Shown here: positions 48,901 to 61,700 of the stretch, in pieces
Numbering within the stretch: the first letter of the stretch is position 1
Layout: each line of letters starts with the position of its first letter
NCBI RefSeq assembly: GCF_041296385.1
Contig: NC_091015.1
Span: forward strand, 56,610,345-56,674,344
DNA from: Aphelocoma coerulescens
Lineage: Eukaryota; Chordata; Aves; Passeriformes; Corvidae
DNA: 64,000 nucleotides
Direction: 5' to 3'
Notes under the pieces: model-generated
Seen by the model: only the letters and a program-made list of their open reading frames with translations
Database searches by the model: none
What the model was told of the DNA's origin: nothing
Made by a program: the position numbers and the translations under genes

Positions 48901-51027
48901 GACCAATATGAACTAAGCTGTACAATATTACAGCTGACAGAGCATAGTTTTGGATAGGTAGAACTACTGTCATCAAAAGTTATGTTTTAGAAATGTTTAA
49001 TTAGGCTGTAATATTGCCCTATTTTATGTTATTGCTCTTCTTTATAGGCTGAAACATTAAACCAGCATTTCAGTCATACCACTATAAAAAAAGAGTAGTT
49101 TAAAACATTGCATTTTAGTCTGAAAAAACAGGTCCCTTGCTTAAAGGTATTTTTGAGTGCAAACATTTTAAAATTAATTCCTGCCCTATATCCTAGGGCA
49201 TTTGCATTGTATACTAACAGATATAATTCATTATAACTCCAAACCTTATAGTTTCTAAAGAAGCTTAGAGAATCACCTAGTTCAGGATAAGTGAAGTAGT
49301 GCAGATTGTCTCCTCATGATGCTGGAAGATAAAAGGACTGCAGGATGCTGGGAGATAAAAAGCCCTTGAATATAAAGCAAGTGAATACATGGAAGACTGG
49401 GAGAGGAAAGAGGCCCACACAACACATTAAGACTTGCTGAGGTCACATCTTTGCAAAAGACCAGAATCAGGACAATAAGGACGAAATTTAGTCTGCACTA
49501 TAATGTCTCAGGCGTTAATAACAGCACAACATTCCCTGGCAGCTTGTTCCATTACTTGTGTATTCTCTAGTTTTGCTGTTGCCATTGTTATTTGATACGT
49601 TTTTCTCTTTTGTATTTTAAATCTATTATTTGTTTTGTCCTTGTTGATGGCAAGAATTGAATAAAGTAATTTTTACATCATGCCTTGAGGTTCCTGAATA
49701 CATTTATATTTTTTCAATCACTTTATTCCACCCTGACCATGAGTAATTGCCTAATTTTTCCTTGAAGGTCTTATTTGCTGAAGTATACTATCACTCACTC
49801 CAGAAATATGTCTGTATGCATGAGGATCACAGAATAGAGACATAGAAAGATGAAAATAATGATTTCTCAGAACAAACAAACAAACAAAAAGGAAGCAGGC
49901 AAAACCCTTCAGCTGAATTTTCTCTGTTGGACTATGGCTGTATTTGAAAAAGGATCTAAACTAACCTTCTCAGAAATTCTCTCCTATTACTCCCATTGCA
50001 GATGCTTAGCAATTTCAGACAGGAAAATGAAAGTCATCTTGTATATATAAGACTACTCTTTGTTTCTGCATTTCAGTTTAAAATTAGTTCTCAAAATTTA
50101 GGATTATTGCTTGGCTGTTTTTTTACAAAGCCTTATCCCACTCATGTCTCAAGAGATACTGCATATGAGGCAAGTGTACTATCCTCACTTTTATTAAAAT
50201 AAACTCATTCATAACACAAGCTAAACAATATATATTAATCTGAAAAAAATACCATAATGACCTAAGAAAGCATTTTTCAAATTTTTTTTTGGCTGAACCT
50301 GACCATCTGTGACATCTGTATGTACAGGTTGTTAGCATCAATTCAAAAACTGTGAAGGAATACATCTGGAAAAGGAAAGTGTTTCCCAATCTACTGTGAC
50401 AAGTTAGAGAAATAACATTTCCAAACCAACCATTGAGTGCAAAAAACTCTAAAACCAAATAATTGAGATTTCAAATGTGCTTTTGAAGAAATATCTATAT
50501 TTCTCCATTGTCAATAGGACAGGTTGGATATGTTGTCCATTTTCCAATTTTCAAAACTACTAAGGCAAATGAAGCACCGGACTGATGTTTTTCCAAAAAA
50601 ATTCCCATTTAAACTTCTTAAAAGTAGTAAAAATTTTACCTATATTAGATTAAAATTCAGCAGCCAGGAGTTTTTCCCAGCAAGGAATTACAGAGTCTGA
50701 ACTGAATTGAATTCTAAACCTCTGTGGTTTTGGTTTAGGGATTGTATTTGGATTATTTTTAAACTGGAACCCAACCTGGTTCAATATCTGGAAGTATCTC
50801 CTGAGCATGAATTGGCACAAACTTAGGAAGTTCATTGCTCTTGGCAGCTCAGTGGAATGGCTCAATTGAAAATAGAAACACTCTATCCCCAGTTGCAAGT
50901 TGTTGAGCTTGGAGAACTAAAACCTGGTCATTGCAAATATTTCTGCTCCTGATGGAGAAAACTTGCAGCCAAACTGCTCCATGTATCTATGTGTATCTGG
51001 TGTCACAGGGTCAGAGTACATTACTTC
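45903..51027. other. Intronic sequence, no gene recognised
   Basis: AT-rich host sequence. A small duplication, GATGCTGG(A/G)AGATAAAA, occurs at about 49318-49355. No coding exon or further mobile element recognised. Confidence 0.45.
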
Positions 51028-51270
51028 CCTCTCCTCTCCTCTCCTCTCCTCTCCTCTCCTCTCCTCTCCTCTCCTCTCCTCTCCTCTCCTCTCCTCTCCT
51101 CTCCTCTCCTCTCCTCTCCTCTCCTCTCCTCTCCTCTCCTCTCCTCTCCTCTCCTCTCCTCTCCTCTCCTCTCCTCTCCTCTCCTCTCCTCTCCTCTCCT
51201 CTCCTCTCCTCTCCTCTCCTCTCCTCTCCTCTCCTCTCCTCTCCTCTCCTCTCCTCTCTCCTCTCCCTCT
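51028..51270. repeat. (CTCTC)n pentanucleotide microsatellite
   Basis: Some 45 near-perfect tandem copies of a 5-bp unit (CTCTC on the plus strand, GAGAG on the minus) from about 51028 to 51256, breaking into imperfect CT repeats to 51270. The strict purine/pyrimidine strand split favours triplex formation. Because 5 is not a multiple of 3 and no stop codon is present, all frames stay open. The apparent open frames here are artefacts. Confidence 0.97.
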
Positions 51271-54200
51271 TGCTGCCCAAATGTAGCATTAGCAACAATC
51301 TCACTCCCACAGTACAGCAGATGAGTCCCAGGTTAAACTGGAACCCTTTCAAAATAGACTCAACTGATTTCTCCTTGTGTTACCCATTTCTATTTCAGAG
51401 GTCAACACCTCCTCAAACAATGAGATGCAAGGGGTTCCACTTTTCTCTAGTAGATTTAACAGGAAGCTCAAACTTACAGCCTTCTTGTTTTTCTCCTCAT
51501 GCCTGAATGACGTGAGGGAAATTTCTCTGAAAGTAAAATCAGCACAGTTAATGTTTTTAAGATGTAAGTCCAAGCTATCAGTGGGTTTTGACAGCACAAG
51601 TGTCATTCCAGCTGAAGCTATGCTCCAGTGGATGCCCACACCAGCAGAGAAGGAATTTCTACCACCTCCCAAAAGGAGCAATTCGGACACACAGTTGGGG
51701 ACATAAAGCCACCCGGGCAGTGCCATATTTCTGTGCCACAACCCTGCTGTGGTGCCTGGCCTGGCCTCCCCTGGGCCCAGAAAATAGGCAGCAGAGGACC
51801 TTGCTCCTGTCACACTGAGACTTCAGTCCCCCAGTTTGGTGCTTAAACTTGTAAATAGCCACAGTTCCTTCCTACCCTTATAAAGGCTTCAGGTCTCACA
51901 GAAACTTCAGTTTTCACAGCTACCCACACGAAGGTACCCCAACTATGTGCCAAACTTACTGCTATATAATTTGCAAGAGAATCTGATTTATATAAAACAT
52001 CCTCTTTCTTAAATCATGCCCCTTCCTTCACCATAAAACAGCCTTTCTCTCATGAAGTCCAGTCCCTCTGACCTACAGGAGGCCTTGCAAGCAAGGCAGA
52101 TTTTTAATAACTTTGTCATGCAAGAGGAATACAAAAGCAAACACAAGGCTTATACTTAACAAAGAGAGGAGGGAAAGGTGAAATTGGTTATTGTCATGGC
52201 TGATCTCAATAGCAGGCACAGCTCAGAACAAATTTTGAAAGTAAGTAAGAACATATTGAGGTGAATAGAGACTGGAATAAATATTGCACAGGCTTACCAG
52301 GAAGGGATCAATTCTGATTCATCTAATCCTTGAAAAAATAACTCTCGTTTCTCATAGGTGAAATGTGGTGGGCTTTATCAGCACAGCAGACAATTTAGTT
52401 CTCCTGCATCTGACTCGATTTAAGAAAAACATTTTGATATAACTCTTTGTGCCAGGCAGAAAATCAGTAATTCATCTGGAGAAAATAGGATTTGATACAA
52501 GAATCAGTGTGGTGTGTGAGGTGCAGACCACATACAGAAATAACAGAAAGAAAAGGGGAGGTATCAAGCTAAGAGCAGTACTGCTAGAATTTCTCAAAAG
52601 TCAGTCTCAGACTCCAGATTTTCGTTATTGACTTTGACACAAAAATCTAAGAATAACTCTAAAATTTGCTGGAGCCCAAAACTGGTGGCACTGCTGATGG
52701 TATCATAAGAAAGATCAAACTGTTGTAAAGGAAGGACTTTGAGACCCAGAGAAATCAGAACGGTATGACACTGAAAAGATTTTGAGTAATAAAAAGGATT
52801 TCTGCTCTGAGACTCATCAGTTGTAAAAAAAAAAAAAACAGTAGAAAAAAGACATTTTTTATACAGAGCCACCATTATGACAAAAGTCCTCAGAAAAGCA
52901 ACAGTAATCCTAAAACATGATCAGTGAGAAATTTCTGTCACAGGTAGTAAAGTATAAAAATGATGTGATTACACTGGTAATACAAACTAACACCTGCAAT
53001 TCTAGGCACCCGTATGCAAGATATAGGGACTTAAATGAGAACATGAAAAGAAGAGCTCCTAAAATGGTCAGCAAATGGAGAATGGTATTGAAATGGACTG
53101 AAATGTCTATGTTTGTTTAGCTTAGCAGCATGAGGGCTAAATGAAATAATATAAATACTTGGGGGAGAGGAGAGAAACAGAAAGAGAAGACCTGTAAAAT
53201 AAAGAACAAATCTGGCACAAAGATTTACAGATTTAAACTACTTCTGAATATATTTGGGCTGGAAATGAAAAGGTTTTGAACCCTCTCATGCATGAAAAGA
53301 ACAGTAATTAGTGTAAGACTGTAGTTCAGTAAATCCATGAATGGGCATACATGTTGTGTCTACCTGCAGTGATCCAGTTCTAACCCCTCATTTTCACTTC
53401 TGAAGTAGTGCTGTTTTCTGCATTTACATCGTTAAAGCCAGGCCAGCTACCCCTTAGTGCTGCATTCATTTGCTCTGCCTTAATTTGACTAATGTTGATT
53501 TACTGAATCTACAGTAAGAAAATGTACTGACCGTAAAAGGCATACACAAAAAAAAGTGCACGTTTCAAGAAAAAGAAGTAACTCATCCTGTACAATGCCA
53601 TAAATCCTTTTTATTTAAACCTTTGTAATACTTTACTGGAAACTAAATTGCACTAATGACAGTGTTACATCATCAGTCACAGTAAGCATTAGGGAACTCA
53701 GGGACAATGCAGAACATTTCAACAATCATTATGACACTGCCATCTTAACGAACAATAATTGTGTGCACTATTAAATGTACAAAAATGGAAAGTAAACTAA
53801 GGAATCTGCCCTGCACTCACACACTCTTTCTGGCAGTTTCATAACTATTACAAATATTGCATTATTACTTTTTCTCCTTTCCCAGTTCCAACTACTCTTC
53901 TCACGTGATCACCTTTGAAATTATCAGTATGTTAAGATTTTATAACTTTGTGCTTTTAGTTGAAGTGGCTGGAATTTCAGGTAAACACTGCAATACCTTC
54001 TAACCTTTGGCAACAAAGCTCACACCTCCTCTGCAGTGTAGAGGTGGACCAAAAATAGCATGGTCTTCAGTAGGTTTTTCTCATCAGCTGTGAACCCGAA
54101 TATATCAACTGGGACTGAACTGATTCGAGGTTTTCTTGCTAAGACAAGAATCATGCACCACAACTCAGCTTCTTTGAGTATAGAATAGGGTTAGCGTTGT

Positions 54201-55286
54201 CTTTCTTCCTCTGAGAGTGATTGTTCAGATGGTCTAATACATATCACTTGCCATGGTAAATCTACCACTATTTCAGAAACAACTTTGCCCTGGGCACTCA
54301 TCATTCAATTCAGTCTTGATGGGAGGTGGAACACTCAGCTATTATAACAAATCAGCTCTCCAACACTCCAGTAAGATGGTGTAAAAGTCAGCTCCACCTT
54401 AGACTCCCACTGATAGAAAAAAGAACAGGCAGGTGGAAATGAGGTGCAATAGTTCTTCTTATTAAACAGATTACTTACTATTACTGAATAGTTGACTGAT
54501 ATTTTCATGTTAAAAAGATTATCTCTCTGATAAATCATCACAGAGAGTCTTAATAGTCACCTCTCATTTAAACACCAGTTTTTGCCAGCTGGTGCTTTAT
54601 TTTTTAGTAAATCCCTAAATTACATAAATGCAAGGAAATGTTAAGCCCAGCCATGCAGCCCATAATGAAGGTGCTGACACATCTAGTTCTGAATCTGCCA
54701 CAAACAAGATTCTTTAATTGTGCTGTGAATATATTGTTCACTGCCTACAAACTTTCACCTTCCCCATGCTGAACAACATCGCTGCTGAGGGTCACTACAG
54801 GCCTCCAGTTGCCCTAAAACTCTTGTCAAACTAAGCTAGAAGTTACCCAAATTTCACTATTTGGAAAAAAAAGCCAGAAATAGGAAACTTGCTTTTTAAC
54901 AGAGTGTAAAAGAACTCCTGCTTAATATGAACATGCCGAGCAGAGCTATGAGGTAAGCAAACTAACTCTGATCCAATGGCAGAACTAAGCAGAGTAGTCC
55001 AATGCATGCTTATGTGATAAATCTCCTTATTTTATTATACACCAACATCTCCATGAGAAGTACTTTAGCTATGATAGGTATACTGATGAGACCAAAAAAA
55101 AGAGGACTATTTATATCACAAGAGAAGTTTATTTTTTTGAAGTATCTTCTGGGCCATTTTTATTATGAATCGTTCTGCTCCCCATTTTGCCTGACTCATT
55201 TTGCATTGCAGAGAAGTTGCCTGCAATTTGGTAAACTGTGCTGATAATAATGAGTCGGGCATTAATGACTCAAGCTTCAGCAAAAT
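51271..55286. other. Intronic sequence, no gene recognised
   Basis: Host intron. Contains poly-A at 52825-52838 and a cluster of TGACTCA-like sites near 55190-55275. No exon recognised. Confidence 0.45.
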
Positions 55287-55783
55287 AATCCTAGCATAAA
55301 ATGGCTTGATTTGGAAGGGACCTTAAAGATCATCTAGTTCCAAAGCCCTGACATGGGCAGGGATACATTTCACTAGACCAGGTTGTTCAGAGCCCCATCC
55401 AACCTCAGGGATGAGGCATCCGCAGCTTCTCTGGGGAACCTGTTACAGTGCCCTATCACCCTCACAATACAGAATTTCTTCCTAATATCTAAACTACTCT
55501 TTTTTTTGTTTTGAATACATTCCCCCTTGTCTTGTCACCCCATTCCCTTGTAAATAGTCCCTCTCCATCCCTCTTGTAGGTTCCCTTCAGGTACTGAAGG
55601 CCAAAATTAGGTCATCCCAGAGCCTTCTCTTTACCAGGCTGAACAATCCCAATTCTCTCAGCCTTTCCTCATAGGCGGTGTGCTCCATCCCTCTAATTGT
55701 CTTGGTGGCCTCCTCTGGACTCACTCCAACAGGTCCATGTCCTTCCTGTGCTGGGATCCCAGAGCTGGATGCAACATGTGAGG
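55287..55783 (-). repeat. CR1 LINE fragment (3' part, minus strand)
   Basis: Clear CR1 landmarks on the plus strand in order: GGAAGGGACCTTAAAGATCA, ACTAGACCAGGTTGTTCAGA, GATGAGGCATCCGCAGCTTC, ACAGAATTTCTTCCTAATAT, CCAGGCTGAACAATCCC, TCTCTCAGCCTTTCCTCATA and AACAGGTCCATGTCCTTCCT. About 500 bp of the 3' end, 5'-truncated, less diverged than the 20.2 kb copy. A short TG repeat follows at about 55779-55803. Confidence 0.93.
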
Positions 55784-58700
55784 TGTGTGTATGTGTGTGT
55801 GCTTTTCTCTGTCATTGATCTCTCAAAGCAGTATCTTCCAACCTGCAGTAACAGAGCTGTCAGATGTCTGATATGCAAACAGAGGAAGAACAGTGGGGCA
55901 ACTGTACTAGACAGTGGTTGTCAAAGATGAGCAACCAACTTCCAGGCTTAAGGAAGAGCTTGCACACTTGGGAGCATTTCCTTTCTGTTTCTGATACAAT
56001 CAGAGAAATGCAGCAAGCTTTTTGCTAAAAGCTTGTCATATTATTTTGTAAAAACTTTTCCCCCCATTAGCCTAAAAAATTTACTTCTCTTAACAAACTT
56101 TGCCTCTTTCAGAATAACAGAAAAATTAGCATTTTACCTGTGCATAATACTATAAAAGCAAATAGCTACCACTATCCTGGAATGAGCCCTTCCTGGACTT
56201 GATTTGGAAGAACTAGAATTCCTTCAGAGAGATAGATGGAGACATGGCTGTGTGTGCTCTTTCTTCCATTTTATATGTTTTCAAATAGAGGCACATGAGC
56301 AAATATTGTTCAAAAGCTAAATATTTACTTTATTAATCCTGTCAGGATGTCTAGAAATTGAAGCACTTGATCTCCATTGCACTGTGCCTACTTCCACAGC
56401 AGAAACGTGCTGGCAGGGCTCCTCACACTGATTCCAAGCCTCAGTGCTTGGGCTGGAATCTCATCCTCTCCCAAGAGGTTAAAGCAATTATGTTTTAGCA
56501 TGAATACCATCTAAAGCCAAGTGCAGAAGAACCCACAGGCTCTTGAATCACATCAGTACTGGTACCAGCAATTTTGTAAGTGCTCTGAAGGCAGCAGTAA
56601 CAGGTAACATTTTGTGATAGTCAGCTGCTATCACAGCCCAAACAGAAAGTCTCAGATATGTGCAGGTCAAGCTCCATTAGATCTGACATATGCAGAGGAG
56701 GTAGCTGGTTGGTCTGGTTCAGAAGTGCAGCAGCACTGGCACATGTAAGGGGTGGTTTTTTATTAAAGTAGCCCAAGTAGTACTGTCCAAATCATGTGAA
56801 AGAGTACTTGGACTAAACACAAGATTAAACAGGAACAAAAAGAAAACCAGAGAGTCCTGAGCACAGATTTTGTGGTGGGAATTCAATGGGGGTGGATAAA
56901 GGAAGCAGTTAGAGGGAGGTGGTATGTATGTGTGTGTGCGTTTGGTTGCTTTTTCTTTTTAAACTTTCTTCCTCCACTTTATAAAATAGTTATTTGTGTA
57001 TTTACTGGATACAAGCCATTCTTATGACTCAAACACTCCTGCCTAAGAGATTGAAAAATAAAAAAAAATTATACTGCTCTACTAGCAGGCACAACAGAAT
57101 TATTCACAGAAAAAGGTAGAGCATTGCTTGACACAGTTAAAAAGAAGAAAGACCACATGGCATGCGTAGGCACTTGTGGTCAGGAACCTGAAACATCAAA
57201 ACAAACCATTTTGATGATAAAACAAGGAAAAGAGAAGGTGAGAAATGCTTACCCTGTTCTACTAGCATAATCTATCTCAAGACAGAGTATATCTTGCAAA
57301 TATTTCCACAGGAATGTCTTCTAATTAATTTGAAGAGCAAGTATATAAAGTCAAAGAGACTATTCACATAAAAACTTTGTTACTGTACATATATTGAAAC
57401 AGACAAGTGTCAGGAAGTCTTTGGCAACAGTGTTTGAAGAACAGCATTAATACATTGCTTTATGTGCTGGCTTTTTTCCCCTCTGCATATTCAGTTTTGA
57501 TTAAGTCTGTTATAAAGTCTAAAGAAGATGAAGCACTCTTGCACAGACAACAGTTGGATATATTTTGAGCCCTGCATTTATTATAGTACTTTTGGAGGTC
57601 TTTCTTAAATGTGTAGGACTAATTGGTAGCAATCCAAGTGAAATTATACAGGCTTAGATTTAGGATTCACTTATTCATATGAAGGAGAAACTTTTGCTAA
57701 AACTGATACATGGGAAGTTCCATGATCTGGTCTGCAGGAAAAGGATGAAATTATACACAGACTCAGCAAGGAGTATCTTAGTTAACACATGAAAGAAGGT
57801 TAAAGAATAACTTCTGAGAACATCCTAGGCTGTGATCTCAGTAGAATTGGTAATTTACTTTTTAATTTCCCATGGTTTTTTATATATATTTTTTTAACAA
57901 CACAGGAGGGAGGAGCATTAGAAAGAGCCCAACAGGCTCAGTGATGGAAGAAAGGATGGGAGAGTCTCTGATCACTGTGACTGACCTAGCCTGCATCTGA
58001 GAAAAAGATAGCAATAGATAATCTGATGAAGGTAATTTGACAATATGTAGTCATTTATCACCGGCTGACTCGGCCTAGAAGTCTTCAAAAAGCATACCTA
58101 CCATATAATAAACAAATAACCAACCCCCCATACTAAGCAAAAAAACATACAAACAAAAGAAAGCTGACAACAACCCTTCCCCTGACCCTGCCCAAATCTC
58201 TGTATACTCAGGATCTGTCATAAACATCTAAGTGGGAGACCTGCTCTCTAGATCTCCTCTCCAGAAGGTATACTTCTCTCAGGAAAAGGACCAATGTACT
58301 TCATAGCTCCTTAAAAGCCCATCTGTCTCCTGATGAACTCAGGAGGACACATCTTCGAAATCTAAATAGGGTTCAGCTTGTACCTCACTGTCCAAGGAGA
58401 GTGGCTGACAGGTCACTTCTTCCAGACTATATCCAGTGTTGCTCTGGCTTACAGTTGTATTTGCAAGAGTTCTCATCAATCATTTTGGCAGCTCAGATTT
58501 ACAAGGGTGTTGGACTCTCATGACCCTATGTCAAAAATTTTCTACGGATTCAACTTAGGCTAGACTCTGCTTTTCCTAAGGGAATCCACACTTTCCTCTG
58601 CATTGCACCAAATGCAAGGGTAAAATTTCATCTTTTATGTTCCTCTGCATAGAAACAGAAGCAAAAATGAGGAAGTTCTAGAGGCACAAGTGTTTCCTGA

Positions 58701-61700
58701 CATCAAGTGTTCAGATACACATTCTTTTTTCCTAGAATTATTACTTTAATCCTCCCAAAATAAAAATGGAGTATTTTATAAGTGGCACTCCATGGCTGGC
58801 TATGATCTAGAGGAAGTATAAACCAGCTGAAGTGATCAATGTTATACCAAGAAACTCAGTGATTTTATAGCAACCAACTGTCACTCTACTGCACCAACAT
58901 CCATCAGATAAAATAGTGCCCCAATCAATTGGTATAAGGGAAATAGAGTCATTATATGCTGGTACTGTGCCAGGGGATCAATATCTCCTTCAAACACAAA
59001 CATCTCTGCCTGGCTTTGACATTAATTACCCACAAATATCTCCACATTGGTGTGCCAGTGGGAGACCATTATCCTATGTCAGCATTTAATAACTTTGGTA
59101 TTCCCCTTTAATCCTCACTGTGCTGACCTTACCTCTCTTGACAGCCACCACTTCAGCATCTCTCGACTCCTTCACTTCCCACACAAAGGATTTGTGGTCA
59201 TGTTTATGTCTCATGAAATTTCCTATTCATCTTCTCTTTTGCTGAAAACTTACATCCATCAGACCTGGAGGCTCGTGAAACTGAGCTCATAGACAGGGTG
59301 CATGGTAAATGCCAGGAATTCCATTAGAACATCATGGAATTTCTGGCCTTCATGTGCACTTTTTATCTACCAGTTGTTTGTGTCACCTGCTATCAATATT
59401 TATATTATAAATGCTAGTAGTGATTTTTTTTTTTTTTTTGGACTAATGGCAGTCACGTTAAGCTTTCATCTGAAGCCCAAAATTAAAAAAAAAAAAATCA
59501 ATAACATAAGGGAAATAAACATTATGGAAAATTTTATTTTGATTTTCAGAGGGATCAATGAGAATTGTCTTCTTGTGGCTTTAGACCTCTATTTAAATCC
59601 CCAAGATCCCCCAAGGATCTGTTCATGTCTAACTGTCAGATCACTCCAAAGATGTTCCTCACACCGAAGGAAATATCTACTGTTTTCAGAAAGTTATTTT
59701 CTTTATATTTTTATGACTTCACAGTTCTCTTTGTTATATTGGGTTGATATTGACTCATGCAACCAAGTTATTAGGAAGGACAGGCACGGATAGACAATAG
59801 GTAACATCTGGCTCATTTTCTTAATAAAACAGGCTAAGAAAACTTTCCCATTTTAAGTGTGGAATAAAAATATGAACGCAAAAGGCTGAAATCTGCAAAA
59901 GAGAAAGACTAAAGAAGAAAACCTATCCCTAATTCCAACATAAAGAATTATATTCAAGAATCATGTTGTTAAAACCACCTTATATCTTAAAGCAAATACA
60001 AGTAGCATGAGACTTGAGGTTGTGTTGAATATCTAAAGCAGCACTACATGGAGTGAAGTTCATTATGATATGCCAGTGAAGCAGACTCAGATGATGAAAA
60101 TCATCAATCTTGGTGTTGTTTCTATGGGTTGTCAAAGAGAAGCTGGTACATGCAACAACATCAGCGAATATTCACAATGAAAAACATTGGAAACGTATTT
60201 TCACTACAGAAAACAACTGCCCCATATGGTGGTTGCTTTCTTTATCTACAAGAGACCTACTCTTCCTCATGCCAATAATCCCACAGTTCTTGCCACCTCC
60301 TATCCTATACTTTAGTAAAGCAGTGTCTCTTCATTCCAAAAAGGTTGTTTGTTGTTTTTTTTAATTTGGATATGGCAGAGAAAGCTAGCAGTCTGATAGG
60401 CATCACAGATGATTTGATACATATCCTCACTGAGCTATTAAAATATGCCCTGAATATTAGGGATCTCCAGTCTATCCAAATTATTTTTAAGTTTCACAAG
60501 TTGTTGAAAACATAGTAAACCCAAAGTATTATAACATGATATAAAAACTGTTTTAAACCTTATATTGGTTAGTTGCAAGTAAGATTCTTAAGAGGCTAAT
60601 GGAAGAAAACAACTCAGTATATTGCAGGCTCTTCCCTGATTTTGTGTCAGCAGGCCATAATTTAGGTAAACAGGAAAGAAGAGTATTTCTTGTTTTTTCT
60701 TCTGACATCAGACACATCCAGAAACAGAAGCACAAGCAGACTGCAGTCTCCATTGAGAAAATGGAAGAACTTTATGTGCAAATTCAAACAGAGAAACTGC
60801 ATTTTATACTATTAAATAGGGTTGTCTTCTGCATAATTCATATACTCTATCCTAGACATTTCAGAGACAAAGACTAAATCAAACCCTAAACCAGAAAGAC
60901 AGTCCTTGAGTTTTCTAGGACTGCAACAGCTGAAATTTGGTGTGGTTTCTCTTGTCCCAGTCCTGCAAAGTAAACCCCAACAGTTTCTATGACGTTTGTT
61001 TTCCTTCTGCAATATAAGGAACCATACCAAACAGACCCCAAGGAACATTTCATATACCATTGTTTTAAAAGACAGCTCATATGCTATAATTTTCAGCCAA
61101 GTTGCTTTTAAAGTATTCGTTGTATTTTTCCAGAATCTTGGGATGCAGCTTGAATCTCATTTTATTGCTATGTGCTGTAAAATCATTACATTCACATTTG
61201 GTCTTTGATTTTCTCAGACCCTCATATCAAAAGAGAAAAAGATAAATTCACTAAAACACACAGAAGTTGCACAGAATTCCAAATAAATTACTAACACCCT
61301 GCTCAGGCCTTGTATATTTGTATTCCCTAAAAATTTAAGCAATTTATTTTCTGGGTTACTATTAATTACTCATAAGTGGACATTTGAAATAATTTGGGAG
61401 CAGCTCTAAAATGTCTGAGCTGACTCATTTGAACAAGCCTGAAAAAGACATTAACTACTTTTTAAATAAGTATTTTAAAATAGTAGTAGTTATTTGGCAA
61501 AAATTAATACACAAAAACACTTAGCAAAAGCAGGCTGCATACATCCACACTTCCCTGTCAGAAGCATAAGCAGTGAACTACAAATTTAATGAAGATAGAA
61601 GTTCAGTGAACTAATATGCCTGTCTAGTACAGTGATTATGTTAATGTCTGTTGCTATTTCAAATCTTCCTTAGATACAGTATTCAGAGCCTGGCATCCAG

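Noticed and set aside
49824..49855. GGATCACAGAATAG as another CR1 tail
   Set aside because: Only a dozen bases resemble the CR1 end, and the rest of the CR1 sequence does not follow.
50931..51506. Long open frames of repeated Leu-Ser-Ser-Pro or Arg-Gly-Glu-Glu across the pentamer array
   Set aside because: The pentanucleotide has no stop in any frame; these are products of the microsatellite.
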